Source: Epiperipatus broadwayi (taxonomy: Eukaryota; Onychophora; Udeonychophora; Euonychophora; Peripatidae). From it: a stretch of DNA of 64,000 bases. The number at the start of each line of letters is the position of its first letter. Position 1 is the stretch's first letter. The translations under genes were made by a program, and so were the position numbers. Under the pieces are notes generated by a model. It was not told the origin of the DNA, made no database searches, and was given only the letters and a program-made list of their open reading frames with translations. Shown here piece after piece: positions 22,679 to 35,640 of this stretch. Location: positions 4,895,911 through 4,959,910 of the forward strand of contig JAQFVV010012441.1 in the NCBI GenBank assembly GCA_028023455.1, written 5' to 3'.

Positions 22679-24235
22679 ATGAAATGGGTAGAAGACTTTT
22701 ATCAAAAATTATATAGTAATAAAGAACAAGTACCTCCTATATCTATTACATCTTCTGAATTGCCCAGAATTTTAAATGAAGAAGTGAAACATGCAATTAA
22801 ATGTATGAAAAAAAGAAAGGCTCTAGGTAATGATGGAATTATAATTGATATATTAAAAGAAGCAGGTGAAAAAATAGAATTTTTTTATCAAAGTTATATA
22901 CCAAATGTCTAAATGATAAAGATGTACCAGCTGATTGTAAGAATGCAGTAACAATATTAATATTTAAAAAAGGTGATAAAGAAGATATTAGAAATTACAG
23001 ACCTATCAGCCTTTTAGCAGTTACATACAAAATTTTTACCAAGATAATTACAACTCATCTACAAAGGACATTGGATTTTCATCAACCAAGAGAACAACCT
23101 GGATTTAAAAGTGGTTTTAGTACAGTAGATCATATCCAAGTATTGAGAGAAATTATAGAAAATGCAAATGAATATGAGTTGCCTTTATGCTTTGAATTTG
23201 TAGATTATGAAATGGCATTTGATTCTATAAACATTTCTTCAGTGATTAAAGCATTGGGTCATCAAAGTATAGATCCAGGATATTGTCATATTTTAAAGAA
23301 TATTTATAAAAATGCAACAGCAACAATTAGATTACATACTTTGAGAAAGGTATAAGGTAAGGTGACTCCATATCTCCAAAACTTTTTACAGCAGTGTTGC
23401 AAGAAGTATTTTGTGAATTAAAATGAAAAACTAAAGGAGTGAAAGTAAATGGAGGTTATTAAGTCATTTAGATTTTTCAGATGATATAGTTGTTTATGAA
23501 AATAATGCTTCAGAGCTGCAGAAACTGTTGCAGGAGTTATCAGATGAAGGTAGAAAAGTAGGACTAAAGATAAATGTTAAAAAGACTAGAGTAATGTTTA
23601 ATTGATTTGCTGAAAATATGAAAATAAAGATTGATTATGATAAGTTAGAAGAAGTTAACAATTACAAATACCTTGGTCAGATTATTAATATAGATGGAAA
23701 CATAATGGATGAAATTAATCATAGAATTATCCTTGGTTGGAGTGCTTTTGGTAGAAATAACTTGATGCTAAAAGGAAATATGCCTATGTGTTTGAAAAGG
23801 GAGGTTTCTAACAAATGTGTTTTACCAATTCTTGCTTATGGATCTGAAACTTGGACACTTAATAGAAGAGCAATACAGAGACTCCAGACCACTGAAAGAA
23901 GTATGGAGAGATGCATGCTGGGAGTAACAAGAAGAGATCGAAAATGCAATGTATGTGTAACAGAACAAACAGGTGTTACTAACCTCATTGAAAAAATTAA
24001 AAGATTAAAGTGGAGTCGGGCTGGACATATTGCTAGAAGAGATCATAATAGATGAGCAATTGGAATCTTAAACGGGATTCCAAGAGATTGTAAAAGACCC
24101 ATAAAGAGACCACATGTGAGATGGATGGATGAAATAAGAAAGTGTGCAGGGGTGATGTGGAGAAGAGAAACTAAAGATTGGAGAAGATGGATTAAACTTG
24201 GAGAAACCTTTATCCTGCAGTGGATTGATAATGTT
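22679..24235 (+). pseudogene. RTE LINE reverse transcriptase and C-terminus
   Basis: Conserved blocks across several frames: HAIKCMKKRKALGNDGI, then IRNYRPISLLAVTYKIFTK, then EQPGFKSGFSTVDHIQVL, then FVDYEMAFDSINISSVIKAL (RT motif A), then LDFSDDIVVYENNASELQKL (the FADD box as FSDD, both Asp kept), then INVKKTRVMFN, YKYLGQIINIDGN, LPILAYGSETWTLN, TTERSMERCMLGVTRRDRK and RLKWSRAGHIARRDHNR. It ends with the LGETFILQWIDNV tail in the last frame. Stops, frameshifts and a short deletion around 23355-23460 make it non-functional. Confidence 0.9.
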
Positions 24236-24256
24236 TGATAATGATGATGATGATGT

Positions 24257-25377
24257 CTGTACGTTTTCTTTTAGTTTATAATGGTTTACTGATTGTAATA
24301 TATATTTCAGTAGATTCATTAATTTACACTTTAATTTATATAGTGCTTGTTGAAAAAAATAATTTTCCTTATATCACTGTTTTTTTTTTTTTTTTACAGT
24401 AATAAATTTAAAAAAAATTTTTTTAAAAAACTATAAAAAATACTACTGTGTGAGTAATTAAAAATCAATTTGGGCCATTATAATTGAAAGTAGTAAAATA
24501 ATGTATCAATACATAAATTATGGTGTAAAATGCCATAAAACTTTTCTAGAATTTGCATTACTATATTATAATTTCCAAGTCATATGGTTTCTGCTCATAT
24601 TTTTTAAATATTGGGTGGGTCATCAGTTAATATCATTCAGTCTTTATTCAATTTATTAATTAGACTTTTGTTTGCCAATGCGACTAAAAATTCACATTTT
24701 CTAGTGACTAATAATTACTTTAGTTTTATATAGATTGAACAAAAACTTTTAAATGCCTCTATCTGCATACTTTTTAAATAAATACCAGTTTTGCACCTCT
24801 ATAAATTGGTATGACTCTGGATTATCCATGGATTTTTAAAATTATTTTGAACAATAGTTACTAGATACATAAAGTTATAAAGAAAATGTATTTTTCTAAA
24901 TGTAAATTTTATATAATTAGAAATCAATTATTTATTATTTATTGCATTTAGAGAAAAAATAAGTAAACATGTAACATGAAGTCATAAATTGAAAACGATG
25001 TTAAATTAGATCAGTCACTTTAGTATTATCTTGGAAATCAAAATCATATTTTGTTTGCTTAATTGCATTCATTGGACAGTGATATGAAATATATATTTTT
25101 AGTTAACTACTCATACATAATATTTTCAGTTAGATTAAAAAAATCATACATTCCATTTTATTTATTTCTAATAAATGGACATTATAAAATCTTTTTGCTT
25201 CACTTTTTATATTACAAGGATACGTACACATTATTGAATTAGGAAAGCAATATTTAATAAAACTCCCTAGTCACAGGATTCTTTCTAATTTTGTTTGATA
25301 AAAATATTTTCCAATCAATTAACTGTTACAAAAATAAACCTAATTCATTTTAAATAATAAAAACATATATATATCAT
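24257..25377. other. AT-rich spacer, nothing recognised
   Basis: Homopolymer-rich DNA with no feature supported. Confidence 0.55.
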
Positions 25378-25492
25378 TAAAAACCAGTCAACACATAGAT
25401 AATCCCAATATCAATAACAATCAACAATTTCAAGCTGTTGTCAAGGCAACCTCCATATGTATGCAAACAAAGGGAATCACCTCCCCAGGCCA
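25378..25492. repeat. Dispersed repeat D, copy 1
   Basis: Shares TAATCCCAATATCAATAACA followed by the ACAATTTCAAGCTGTTGTCAA and GCAACCT blocks with 33385-33470. Roughly 90 bp are common to both. Nature unknown. Confidence 0.6.
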
Positions 25493-26254
25493 TGAATTTA
25501 GAATATATTTAATTAAATATTAAGTAAACTCTTCGTTATCTTATAAACATAATCAGAAGATTTCTTATTTTAGTTTTAAATCTAATTATCATTTTTAAAT
25601 TTTTGAATCGAAATAAGTTGTTTAACATTTGCTCCATTAGCAAATTTAAAATGTTTATTAAATTAAACTGCAGAAAATAATTTTTCCATGGGCTTTGAAT
25701 AAATAATATTGTTTATCAGAATTTTCTTGAAACTATTATACATTTGAACTTTATTAATTATTTATGTAGTCTCAGTTAATCGTTTTGTCCTTTACACACA
25801 CATATTCATGTGCCTTTAATAAATTTAATAAGCCTGTATAAATTTTTAATAAAATAAAATTTAAAATTTCCTATAAGAGAGTTTAAAAATATATGGATTC
25901 AAATTGGCATGAAGCATATGAAGTATTCATTTATAATTTATCTTTAAAGCGCATGTGCATTGTCTTAATTGCTAATATTACTATTATATAAAGAACATAG
26001 CACTATATAAAATAAAATAATATCTCATTATAATGTTATATTGTTATATCTAACATTGTTTTTATAAATAATAATAATATAAATATGCAGTAACTAAAAA
26101 GAAAATTTGAAAAATAATAACAGGGTAGTCAATAAGATATTTTTCTTGACAACAAAATAACTTCACATGAAATCTATCTGAAATGCCTTAGCATAATGAT
26201 CTCATCATAGAATGCCTAACCTCTTGACATAAATTTAACTTTAAAAAGAGTACA
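25493..26254. other. AT-rich spacer, nothing recognised
   Basis: No supported feature. Confidence 0.5.
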
Positions 26255-26415
26255 ACAGGTAAAACTCTCCATACATAAGGATTTTATGCACAAACCTTCT
26301 GGCATCCATTGATTAATCTGGCTTGCACTGAGTGGCACTACTTTATGGAGCATTTTTCCTGTTTTAATAGCTTGAGCAAGCATAAGAAATGGTGATCATG
26401 TGATGTTTACTGTTT
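26255..26415. mobile_element. FB-1 repeat, collapsed copy
   Basis: Starts AAAACTCTCCATACA, then jumps directly to the right arm GGATTTTATGCACAAACCTT, GGCATCCATTGATTAATCTG, GCTTGCACTGAGTGGCACTA, and ends with the outer block GGTGATCATGTGATGTTTAC. The central palindrome is deleted, leaving two termini. Confidence 0.75.
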
Positions 26416-26988
26416 AAAAGAATTACCTTTAATTCTCCTGTACATTTCTGGATTTAATTGTTTTCCATGAGAGACTTTTTGTAACATTTCAACTTTTGAT
26501 TTTAGTATTAAACCATTATTCTAAAATCAGAATGCAATAAAATTAACCTGATTTGGTAGTAATGTACATTAGAAAATGATTGAGAAAATGAGATTGTAAT
26601 AATAGCAAACAGTTGCTTATGTTAATGAACAGATAGCAGAACAGAATCACTCTTATAAAATGAATAAAATGTTATTTCATTGAAATTTATTGTTAAAGTG
26701 CCAATGAAAAATATTAATCTCTGATAGATCTATCAAATTCTGTTTTAAAATAATGAAATTGTTTTCTAATTATGATATCATAAATAATCTTAAAATAGTC
26801 TCTGCATTGATGTATTAGCCATAATTTATGTGATGTTAGGTAAGTGTTCTTAGGTGATTTTCTTTACTAGCATTCCATTAGACATTATTCATTTTCTATT
26901 TTTAAAAATAAAATATATACATAAAAAATAAAAAAATATAATATATACTTTTGATTTTTGATAATTATTGTAAAAATATTGATTAAAA
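26416..26988. other. AT-rich spacer, nothing recognised
   Basis: No supported feature; the last part is the left copy of the SINE target duplication. Confidence 0.5.
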
Positions 26989-27075
26989 GTCAAATGTTGG
27001 TGGCCTAGCAGCTAGCATAGATGCCTTCTAAGCAGTCAGCCTGTGTTTACCTCCTGGCCAATGCTTTGACATATA
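26989..27075 (+). mobile_element. tRNA-like SINE, copy 3
   Basis: The most compact copy: GTCAAATGTTGGTGGCCTAG at the 5' end, a decayed box B, and the 3' end CCAATGCTTTGACATAT with an A-rich tail. A perfect 17-bp target duplication AAAAATATTGATTAAAA flanks it (26972-26988 and 27076-27092). The extended acceptor stem (GTCAA with TTGAC) is kept, and TTGG/CCAA pairs perfectly where copy 1 has a G-T pair. Confidence 0.85.
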
Positions 27076-27092
27076 AAAAAATATTGATTAAA

Positions 27093-28539
27093 AATAATCA
27101 TGAATTTTAATAAACATTGTAAAAAATATAGACTTCAAAAACATTTTAAAAATAAACTCAGAAATAATTATAGAACCCTATAACAAAAGAGGAAATCAAC
27201 CAAAGGTAAAAAAGCAGTGCTAAAGTCTATTTTATTCTGGTGTTATTCATTAAACCCTCATGTACTGTGACAGTTTTTTTGTTCTCATTTGTTATAAGCT
27301 TTCAACTTTTATTTTAATATTAAACCATTATTATTTATCAGAATACAATAAATTTGACTTCATTTGATATATATATAAATTAAATAAATATTTAAAAAAT
27401 ACATTTAATTTTAAGAATTATTTAAAAATTAAATTTTAGTTAAAACAAAGCACCATTTCATCATTCAACTGATGGGAGGAACAGAATGAGTTTGAAAATA
27501 AACAATATTTTTGTTTTCCATCTGTGTTGATAATGTGAGTTATTATTAATATCTACTAAATCTATCAATTTATGCTTTAAAAGTTTAAAATTATTTAGTA
27601 ATTTTTATGACATTGCTAAATTTTTAATAGACTTTTAGTGACAACATTTTCTAGACAGATTGTATTTCCCATGACCATAATTTCCATGGTAATATTACAC
27701 TGAAAAATATATTTTTTTATATTAAAAAATAAACCATTTCTGTAAAAAAATAAATATGTAATAATATATATTTTTGATTTCTAAAAATTATCCCTAAGCA
27801 AAAATAATCATAAACTTTTCAAAAAATCAAGTTTTCATATATTTTCTCAAAGTAATATTGCAAAGTTTTAGACCTCCAAAAATACAATGAGCACCTATCA
27901 CTGTGGAGTTTTTCTAGCTTTGAAATTTGTATATTTTCAAATATCCTGACACCTACAGAAATTATTTGAAATTAAAATATTAGAAAAAAATATATACATA
28001 AATTTTAAACTTAAAAAAGAAAGTTAGCAAAATCTCTCAATAGAGAGCCACATACACAAATTAAAATTCTAGATTTCTCAGGCATCAGAGACAGCCTAAA
28101 CAAATGGATTTTGGTTAATAGTCTTTATTGAATTTTTAAAAAATTAAACAATATATTAAAAAAAAAAAAAATTAGGATTTTTTTTTAAAATAGTGAAATA
28201 TCTCAAGACAAGGCTGTACAAATGTAATTTTTGAAAAAAATATGAAAACACTATGTGCTGATGATGAATATTGCTAAAAATATTGTTAACTTCCAAATAT
28301 CATATAAAACATTGAAAAAATACTGCATCTTCCTTCAAACAAGATCCATCAGATCTCTGAACTGAAAATAAGTGAGAACTGAAAGAAGTTTTGTGTATCC
28401 AATTATTAGTTTATTCCAAATTCAAACAGTTGCAGAATGCCATATCAGAAATCCTTTGTACATCAAGAATTTTCATGTGATGTGAAGTGATGCACTGTGA
28501 CTTCTCCTTAAACAGAATCAGGAATCCATCAACAACTAT
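27093..28539. other. AT-rich spacer, nothing recognised
   Basis: Long AT-rich stretch without recognised features. Confidence 0.5.
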
Positions 28540-28752
28540 GCCCAGAGAAACCTGTTGGCCATTTTACTTTCCATTCCCCACTCTAAATTTTCCTATATTC
28601 TGTTCCATCCCATTTCCACAACATAATCTTTGTCAACTCTATGGCCTCTATATCTAAATCTCCCTTATCTTTTCCCAAACCCAGCATAAAAAACAATAAT
28701 CCACTTTCTGTATAATCACTTTTTTCATATTTATTCTTCCATAACTTCATAA
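28540..28752 (-). pseudogene. LINE ORF2 C-terminal fragment (tentative)
   Basis: Minus-strand translation gives FMKLWKNKYEKSDYTESGLL, then MLGLGKDKGDLDIEAIELTK, then WKWDGTEYRKI, a pattern like the end of some non-LTR retrotransposon ORF2 proteins (charged stretch, LGLG-D, Trp-rich end). A second, more diverged copy lies at 56000-56195 on the same strand. Both are short and broken. The family assignment is inference from pattern, not from a recognised domain. Confidence 0.35.
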
Positions 28753-28915
28753 ACTCTCCATACAGTAGCACCACTCAGTGCAAGCCAGAATAATCAATGG
28801 ATTTAGGAAGGTTTGTGCATAAAATTCCTATCTAGTGCCTTCTTATCCACTATCCCCAAACTAGTTTCTAGTCTATATAAGCATAAAGAATGGTGATTAT
28901 GTGAATTTTCAATAA
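28753..28915. mobile_element. FB-1 repeat, single arm
   Basis: AAACTCTCCATACAGTAGCA, GTGCAAGCCAGAATAATCAA, ATCTAGTGCCTTCTTATCCA, ACTAGTTTCTAG, then the outer block ATGGTGATTATGTGA. Confidence 0.75.
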
Positions 28916-28979
28916 ACTTTGATAGGAAATCTTTTAAAATTATAAATAAATTCTAAGTTTAGAAATCTATTCTATATAT

Positions 28980-29002
28980 ATTTATTATTATTATTATTAT
29001 TT
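28980..29002. repeat. (ATT)n microsatellite
   Basis: Seven or so ATT units in a TA-rich context. Confidence 0.85.
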
Positions 29003-29469
29003 TATGTGTGTTTTATAAGTAATATATATCTTTTGTGAATAATGAGTTAATAATTTATATTTACATGTATTTACAATTTTAAATTATATTTAAATATGAG
29101 GCTTAGGTAATAAAATCTTTATGTATATTTATATATGATTAATATTATAGATAATAATAATTTATCTACTAGTTAGATTAAGATACAACAAATATAATTG
29201 ATGTGTGAACTGCAATAATTTTTCGCATACCTTCATTTGATAGAATTGTTAAAATTGAATAGGTCACCATCTCAATATTTTTATAGATATGACTTTATTT
29301 TGCAAAAATCAAATTAGTTTCAAATTTAACTCATGTAGTATAAATTTTATGCCTCCTTTTAACATTTAGTGCCATCTGAAACGTCTTGCATTTAAAATGG
29401 AAGTGAAGTTTCATCACCTTTTGTAAAGCATCACTATATTTTATATTTCCAAACATCACAATTACCATT

Positions 29470-29745
29470 CATTATGCTTGCTTATAACTGTTATTAAAAC
29501 AGGCAAAACTCTCCATACAGTAGCGCCACCCAGTGCAAACCAGAGTCATCAATGATCTAGGTTCCATGCTCTCAGATCCAAGGCTTTTCACTGACAAAGC
29601 CACAAGCCAGAAATTAATCTTGGATAGTGGATAAGAAGGCACTAGATATGGATTTTATGCACAAGCCTTCTGGCATTTATTGATTACTCTGGCTTGTAGT
29701 AGGTGGCGCTACTGTAAGAAGAGTTTTGCCTGCTTGAATGTTTTA
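29470..29745. mobile_element. FB-1 repeat, both arms, short centre
   Basis: The left arm AAACAGGCAAAACTCTCCAT, ACAGTAGCGCCACCCAGTGC meets the right arm ACAAGCCAGAAATTAATCTT, TTTTATGCACAAGCCTTCTG, GGTGGCGCTACTGTAAGAAG, GAGTTTTGCCTG. The central ~200 bp of the 53-kb copy are missing. Confidence 0.8.
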
Positions 29746-30681
29746 TATTTGTTTGAGATAAATACTTATTGTAATTAATTCTTACACTAATAGAAGGAAA
29801 ATTGATTTTATTAAAATAACTGATAGTATAAAAGCAATCACCTATTTCAAGTTAGAAGCTATTCTAAACAAAAGTAATTTTATTTTTCAATTTTTCTGAT
29901 CTTGTGGTTATATAATTTTATTTTTATTATACATATATTATACATATTGTAAATAATGCTTATAATAAAAAAAAACCTGGAATAATAATTATAAAAAACA
30001 AATACTTTTTTTGAGTAGTATGAGATACTGCTTGTAACATTTAGATTATAAAATCATATTGTAGCCATTTCAGGTTTTTAAAAAAATCTAGAAATTTAAG
30101 TTAGAAAATATAAACCACTTTAAGTATAGTAGTAATTTTGTAATAATTCATAATAGAACAAATGATTGAAAGTTTGAGAGTTAGGCAGCAGATATGAGCT
30201 AAATTTAAACAATCATTTGAAGTTTATCCTCATACATGTTAAATGATTGAATGCTTTCCTATAACTTTATGGAATTTTATTATAAAATAATAGTAATATA
30301 ATGTAAATAATTTAAATGTGAGGGTTTATCTATTGCTATTTTATAGAGTTGGGGGAACTGAGATGTGCACATATTCAATATTATTTTTACAGTCTCAATC
30401 TTAATGTGAGTCATGATTACATTAAGTTAATAAAGATTTATATAAGTATTCTATTAGTGGTTATATTATTATGCCTTGATTCTGTATATGCAGATGCAGT
30501 ATTACTTTTCATATGCTGAAACAAATGATATCCATGCCTATTTTTCCATATGTTACAGAGAAATTCTGGCATATAATTATTTGTTGTCTGCATGTGATAC
30601 TTATTCCTAATATGATGTTTATTTTTCTTAGATTTAATTACTTAAGCATGCACTTAGTTGTAGATAGATTTATTATGAAAT
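29746..30681. other. AT-rich spacer, nothing recognised
   Basis: No supported feature. Confidence 0.5.
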
Positions 30682-30748
30682 AGTATTATCATCATCATCA
30701 TTATCATCATCATCATCATTATCATTATTATTATTATTGTTATTGTTG

Positions 30749-30789
<41 letters not shown>

Positions 30790-30790
30790 A
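30682..30790. repeat. (ATC)n/(ATT)n/(GTT)n microsatellite
   Basis: Imperfect trinucleotide array, ATC/ATT units then a GTT patch and pure ATT units. The minus-strand Ile/Met-rich reading frame over it is an artefact of the repeat. Confidence 0.92.
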
Positions 30791-33384
30791 AGAATCTAAT
30801 TTCCATCCACCTAATCTTATTTTTTTCAATATTGCGGTTTATATAAATATCTTTTCTCATCAATGTCTTATCTTTACACGACATGGAGACCTAACTATGG
30901 GATGATGACTTATATCATTTTGTTAATAGTAAATTTAATATGTTGTTGCAACAAACACAGAATGATATTATCAGATATTTATGATTTATAAGTTCGTGCC
31001 TGCTATGTTTGAGTTTAAATCTCTGTCTACAGATCTAATACTTAATACATTGTATAGGAACAGGCTAAAGAACTATATGACATTATATACATTCATGTTT
31101 ATGTGAAACATTCAAAATAATAATAATAAAGAATTAAGTAGTTAATAAGAGATATTTCATATTATATAGAATAAACTCATCTATGATAATGAAATTTATG
31201 TAAGTGGTTAATGAGGCAGAAAATCAAATTCGTCCAAAGCTGAATTTTTATCGTTTACTAATGTATGTATTTTAAGATATTACTCTCAGAAGTTCAAAGA
31301 TTATCTTTGAAATATAAAATACATAACTTATTTTGTGACAATTTAGTTACATTGATAAAACTAAGCAACAAAATAATACTGCTTGATTAGAATCAGTGAC
31401 TATTTGCGTCGGTTGCCGATCCGTTTGACACAATTTTATAATTTATTTTTAAAAAAAAACTTTATAAAACCAATATATACATATATTATATGTGTGGGTA
31501 TATGTATACGCGCGTATGGATGAATTCCATGAATATTAAGAAAGATAAAAATTAAAATGTAAAACATGTCACGAAGCTTAGTAACAAATAGATCTAACTA
31601 TTGGTATCAATAACACTATTGATATCTAAAAATAATTAAATTTCTTTTCTGTTGACAATTTAAAATTTAAATTGAAATTTATGATGCAAACGCTTTAATT
31701 ACATTTTAGATTAAATCTATTCATTCATTTTAATTAAAAAAAAACTCATCTCTAATTCAATCTTTCTGTATTTTAACCGATCTAATTATCAAAGTGTTTA
31801 GTCTGTTTGTCTAACATTAGTCTGTCAGCCTGTTTGATTTAAACGATTTAAATTGGTTATAATGGTTTTTACTTACTTTTCACTATCAAATTAATACTAC
31901 AAAATTTTTGCTGACCGATTGAAATTGCTGGCTTTTGGTAAAATAGCAGCCGCCAATCATTGATAACAATAAAGATTTTTAGGTGTTTTTTTTTATATAT
32001 TGATTTGCCTATGTCTATTTGGTTTAAATTACTGTTAGTCAAAATACCCGATTTACTGCAGAATATCCAGCATGCACTTGTTTCTATTTGTTATTATTAT
32101 TTTTAGAATTTTTCATGTGTAATATTTACAAATATAGACTACATCATTCACATGATACACAAAGTTACGTTTAAAATCTATATTAATAATAAAAAATGAA
32201 TAAGTAAAATAACCTTATTGTTCAGAAGTTCATAAAATATTTTAAGCGCCAGAAGGGGAAAAATGAATTCGATCCGATTTTTTTCGATCGTAATGTCTGT
32301 CACTCTATCTCTTAATTATGCTACCGAGTAATAAGCGACTATTCATCATTTTCTTCTAGCATCGTCCATGTAGTCTTAATAAATCGATGGTTATCAGATA
32401 ACAGCATCAATAAGATTTCAGATAAGGAAATAGTTTGGTGTATTTATAAAAGCAATAAAGATAATTGAGATAGAATTAAAAAAATAAATAAAAATATGTT
32501 ATATAAAAGAATATGTGGACAATAAATAAAGCAATTTAAGGAGAAATAGGATGGTCACATTTTTGCATATGTAGGATGCAAAAACAAATTTCAATTTTTT
32601 TTGTAGCTGATAGTTCATAGCTGATACCAGAAAAGCAAAAATAGTTTTAATTGGTATCATGAAGAGACAAAAATCAAGTGATTAAACCATATGACAAAAT
32701 AAATTAAGAATTGTATAAAAACATCGTGTTGGTGTATTTGTATAAGTAATAGGATGACTGTTATAGAGTCTTGTTATTATTAATCAAAAACAGAGTCAGA
32801 GAGAAATTGAAAGTAAAATAAAAGTTTGAATGTGTATAAAACAAGCAGATATCACAAACAAAACACTAGGAAAGTAATTAATTTTTGAAGTTGATCAGAG
32901 ATTTTGACAGTAAAATAATATATTTGAATATGGAATAATTCTAGTAAATATATTTGAGAATTCATGTAAGTAAACTAGGATTCGCAGAAAAGATAATGAA
33001 AAACATAAGAATAAATTACTTGAACGCATAAAAACTGTATTTTTGCTTTTGTTTTGGAATTTACTAAAGATCAGAATAACTTTAAAACAAAAAAAATATT
33101 AAATTGTTTAAGACAGGATAAAATAATACTATGTAAAAGTTTAAAAAACATTAAGGTTAAAAAAAAAGTTATGATCATAAGGTTTTTTTGAAATTTATTG
33201 ATTTAGAGATATAAAAGAAAAACTATATTTTCATCTTATCTAGTTTTTAGTTAATGGGTTTATCAGAGCTTATAAAAGCTAGTAACTACAAATCATTTTG
33301 GGAATGTAATTGATACGTCTTTTTTGTATCATTTTGTTATGTTTACACACACCTAAACACCCACACCCACTCATATATATATAT
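30791..33384. other. AT-rich spacer, nothing recognised
   Basis: About 2.6 kb without a gene, tRNA or repeat relationship that I can support. A short TA tract lies near 33374-33386. Confidence 0.5.
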
Positions 33385-33470
33385 ATCATTTTAAGCCAGG
33401 CAATACTTAGACAATCCCAATATCAATAACAACCAACAATTTCAAACTGTTGTCAAAGCAACCTACTTTT
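33385..33470. repeat. Dispersed repeat D, copy 2
   Basis: CAATCCCAATATCAATAACA and CAACAATTTCAAACTGTTGT followed by AGCAACCT match 25378-25492. Preceded by a TA tract in both copies. Confidence 0.6.
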
Positions 33471-34184
33471 AACAATAAAGATGGAATTTCCACTTTTATT
33501 AATGGTCCAATATATATTTTTATATAGATATCAAAGATTACAACTTGACAACAAAGATTGAAATTATTGATACAAAGAAGTGTAAATAAACCTCTTTAAA
33601 CAGCTAAATATGACATGTTCTAATAATCAGTTATATTACAAACTGCAATTATAATTTTCTAAATTGCACTCAAAGTATTACTTCAATAATAAGTGTAGTA
33701 ATGCTCAAGGGCTATGTAAATTGATAGTGGAACCAATGAGAGCCAGATCTTCTTATCTGGAGTAAACGTTTTTTTCTCAGTGACGAAAGTTTATTCATAA
33801 AAAAAAAACAGATACAAATACAGTAAGAAAAGGTTTACAAAGGAATGATTACATGGTAAAATGAAAATTCAGGAGCAATATGGTGGAGGGGAAGGATACA
33901 TATAAAAAGATGGGAAGTGGAAAGGGTGTGTAGTCCAGGCCAAGAAAAGTCTTTGATTGCAAGTCCAAGATGCACATCTCCATTGAGCAAGTGACCACAT
34001 GGGTTGCAAACATTTAAATGGTTGAGTCCTGTGACAGAGGCTGAGAGGATGGGAGTTGGAGAATTGCCCAAGTGTCTGTGAGGAGTGGAGGTAGGGCTAG
34101 TTTGGTATCTCTGGTTTTGAGAGTGAGTTAGGTCCAATAGTTTTTGATTCACTGAGTGCACTCTCTGGTCAAAATAATAGGACA

Positions 34185-34500
34185 TCAGAGCAGCCAGAGT
34201 GCATAGATGAGAAAAACTGATAGTCTGATAGTTGCAAAAACCCTTGTTTCTATGGATTCTTGGAGATTGAAAATGGTGTTTCTGTGCGAGAAAAAGCAGG
34301 AGTTGATGACACATCTCACTCCAAGCAGAAAGGGACATTTGAGTAGGAAGTGCTGGAGAGTTTCATTGTCAGTTTTACAGAGCTGGCATAGGGGAGAGAT
34401 CTTGGTGAAACCCCTATGGTTGACCAAAAATTGATTGGTGGGAAGAGAGTGAAGGTTGATTTTGAAAAGGAAATCGAGGAATTTTGCCTTGAGGGACCAC
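34185..34500 (-). pseudogene. C-terminal zinc-binding region of the same LINE
   Basis: The frame runs AKFLDFLFKINLHSLPTNQF, then VNHRGFTKISPLC, then CQLCKTDNETLQHFLLKCP, a CCHC-type (C-x2-C-x7-H-x4-C-like) finger commonly found at the C-terminus of site-unspecific LINE RTs (reverse-transcriptase zinc-binding region). The plus-strand frames overlapping it are shadows. Confidence 0.8.
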
Positions 34501-35059
34501 CTTTTGAATTTGTAGATGAATTGAGCATTGGTAAATTTGAGAAATGTAGGGGAGACAATGAAGAAATCTGTAGTCTGATTGAAAATTTCCCAATACTTAA
34601 TTTGCCACTAATGGATGGTATAGCAAAGCCAGCCATTTGTAGGATGTGATATGCATGAGGTGGGCCTGCTATTGGGAGGAGGAGTCATTAGGAATGATGT
34701 TGATATGCATGAGGTTGGCAGTTTAGAAGCATGAGGATAATGTTGTGAGATCTCTGGATTAAAAGAGTGTTGATGAAGTGCAGGCCCAGCCCATTGAGGT
34801 TTTTAGGAAAACAAGTTCTTTTTAGGCTGATGGCCACCACCATCCTACCCCAGAAAAAACAGGTGCAAAGGGCATTGAGTTTGGATATGAAGGAATGTGT
34901 AGGTAGAATAATGGAAAGGTAATGTGCTATTTTGAAAAAACACTAGAAAGATTGATGAGGGTGACTTTCCCATAAACAGAGAGGTAGATGTGGCAGTGCT
35001 GAGGATAAATGATAGGTTTTTATATAAGGCAGTTTGGACCCGTATCCTCATGTCCTTAA

Positions 35060-35640
35060 AAGACAATATGAGGGGAAATCTAAGGAAGTTGTGTGTCTTG
35101 GCAGTGAAGGTGGAATGAATTTGTTTACTGGAAGATAGTTACCAGGCCACTGATTTGTCACTGCTAAATTCAAGCCTGTATATTTTGGTGTACCAGGTGA
35201 GGATCTGTTGAAGCTTGGGGATGAGATTGACCGAGGGAAGAAAGATGACCATGTCATCTATGTAAGCAAGGCATTTGATGCTTTTTTCTAGCCTGGGAAT
35301 GAGAATGTCAGGAAAGTCATGTTCCATATTGAGCAAGAAGGGATTCAGAAATGCAATGAACAACAAAGTACTCAGAAGAGAGCCCTGAGGGATAGATATG
35401 TTAGGTATGAAGCTGGGGGAAACTTTCCCATCAAGGGTAAATAGGATTTTTCTGTTGGACAGGAGATTGTGGAGAATGATATGAGGGCCTCTGAAATGTT
35501 AAAGTCCCTGAGGATGCCAAGGAGCAGGTTGACCTTGACAGAGTTGAAGGCTGCCTGGATGTCTAGCTGGACAGTGATGGGCCTGCCACGCCAAGATTGC
35601 CTAATATGCTCGGTGGTCATCTTAAAGAATAAACAGTTTT
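35060..35640 (-). pseudogene. RT palm domain of the 33.8-35.6 kb LINE
   Basis: The first open segment reads RPITVQLDIQAAFNSVKVNL (RT motif A, LDIxxAFxSV). After a frameshift, ISIPQGSLLSTLLFIAFLNP gives motif B (QGxxLSxLLF). Then IKCLAYIDDMVIFLPSVNLI gives the YxDD box as YIDD at 35253-35264, followed by YRLEFSSDKSVAW (motif D/E region) and the beginning of the thumb. One frameshift and several stops break the frame; both catalytic Asp codons remain. Confidence 0.85.

Larger units (their letters stand above)
21350..24256 (+). mobile_element. RTE-like non-LTR retrotransposon, near complete
   Basis: A ~2.9-kb element carrying an AP-type endonuclease followed by a reverse transcriptase on one broken frame, ending at 24236-24254 in a short GAT/ATG repeat tail typical of RTE-clade LINEs. 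Two other 3' ends of the same family are in the window (1-343 and 52788-52945), both in the same orientation. There is no clear target duplication. The endonuclease resembles the domain found in ruminant CFDP2, which was captured from an RTE element; this is established for that family. Confidence 0.9.
33770..35640 (-). mobile_element. Non-LTR retrotransposon, 5'-truncated, minus strand
   Basis: Carries RT domains and a C-terminal zinc-binding motif reading right to left. At the 3' end there is an AATAAA signal (TTTATT at 33791-33796 on the plus strand) followed about 15 nt later by a short A tail, which appears as the T run near 33771-33777. The clade is different from both the RTE element at 21.3 kb and the LINE at 58.5-63.8 kb; it has more balanced base composition than its surroundings, consistent with a more recent insertion. 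Confidence 0.85.

Noticed and set aside
31399-31445. tRNA-like stretch near TGCGTCGGTTGCCGATCC
   Set aside because: No box A/box B pair and no cloverleaf.
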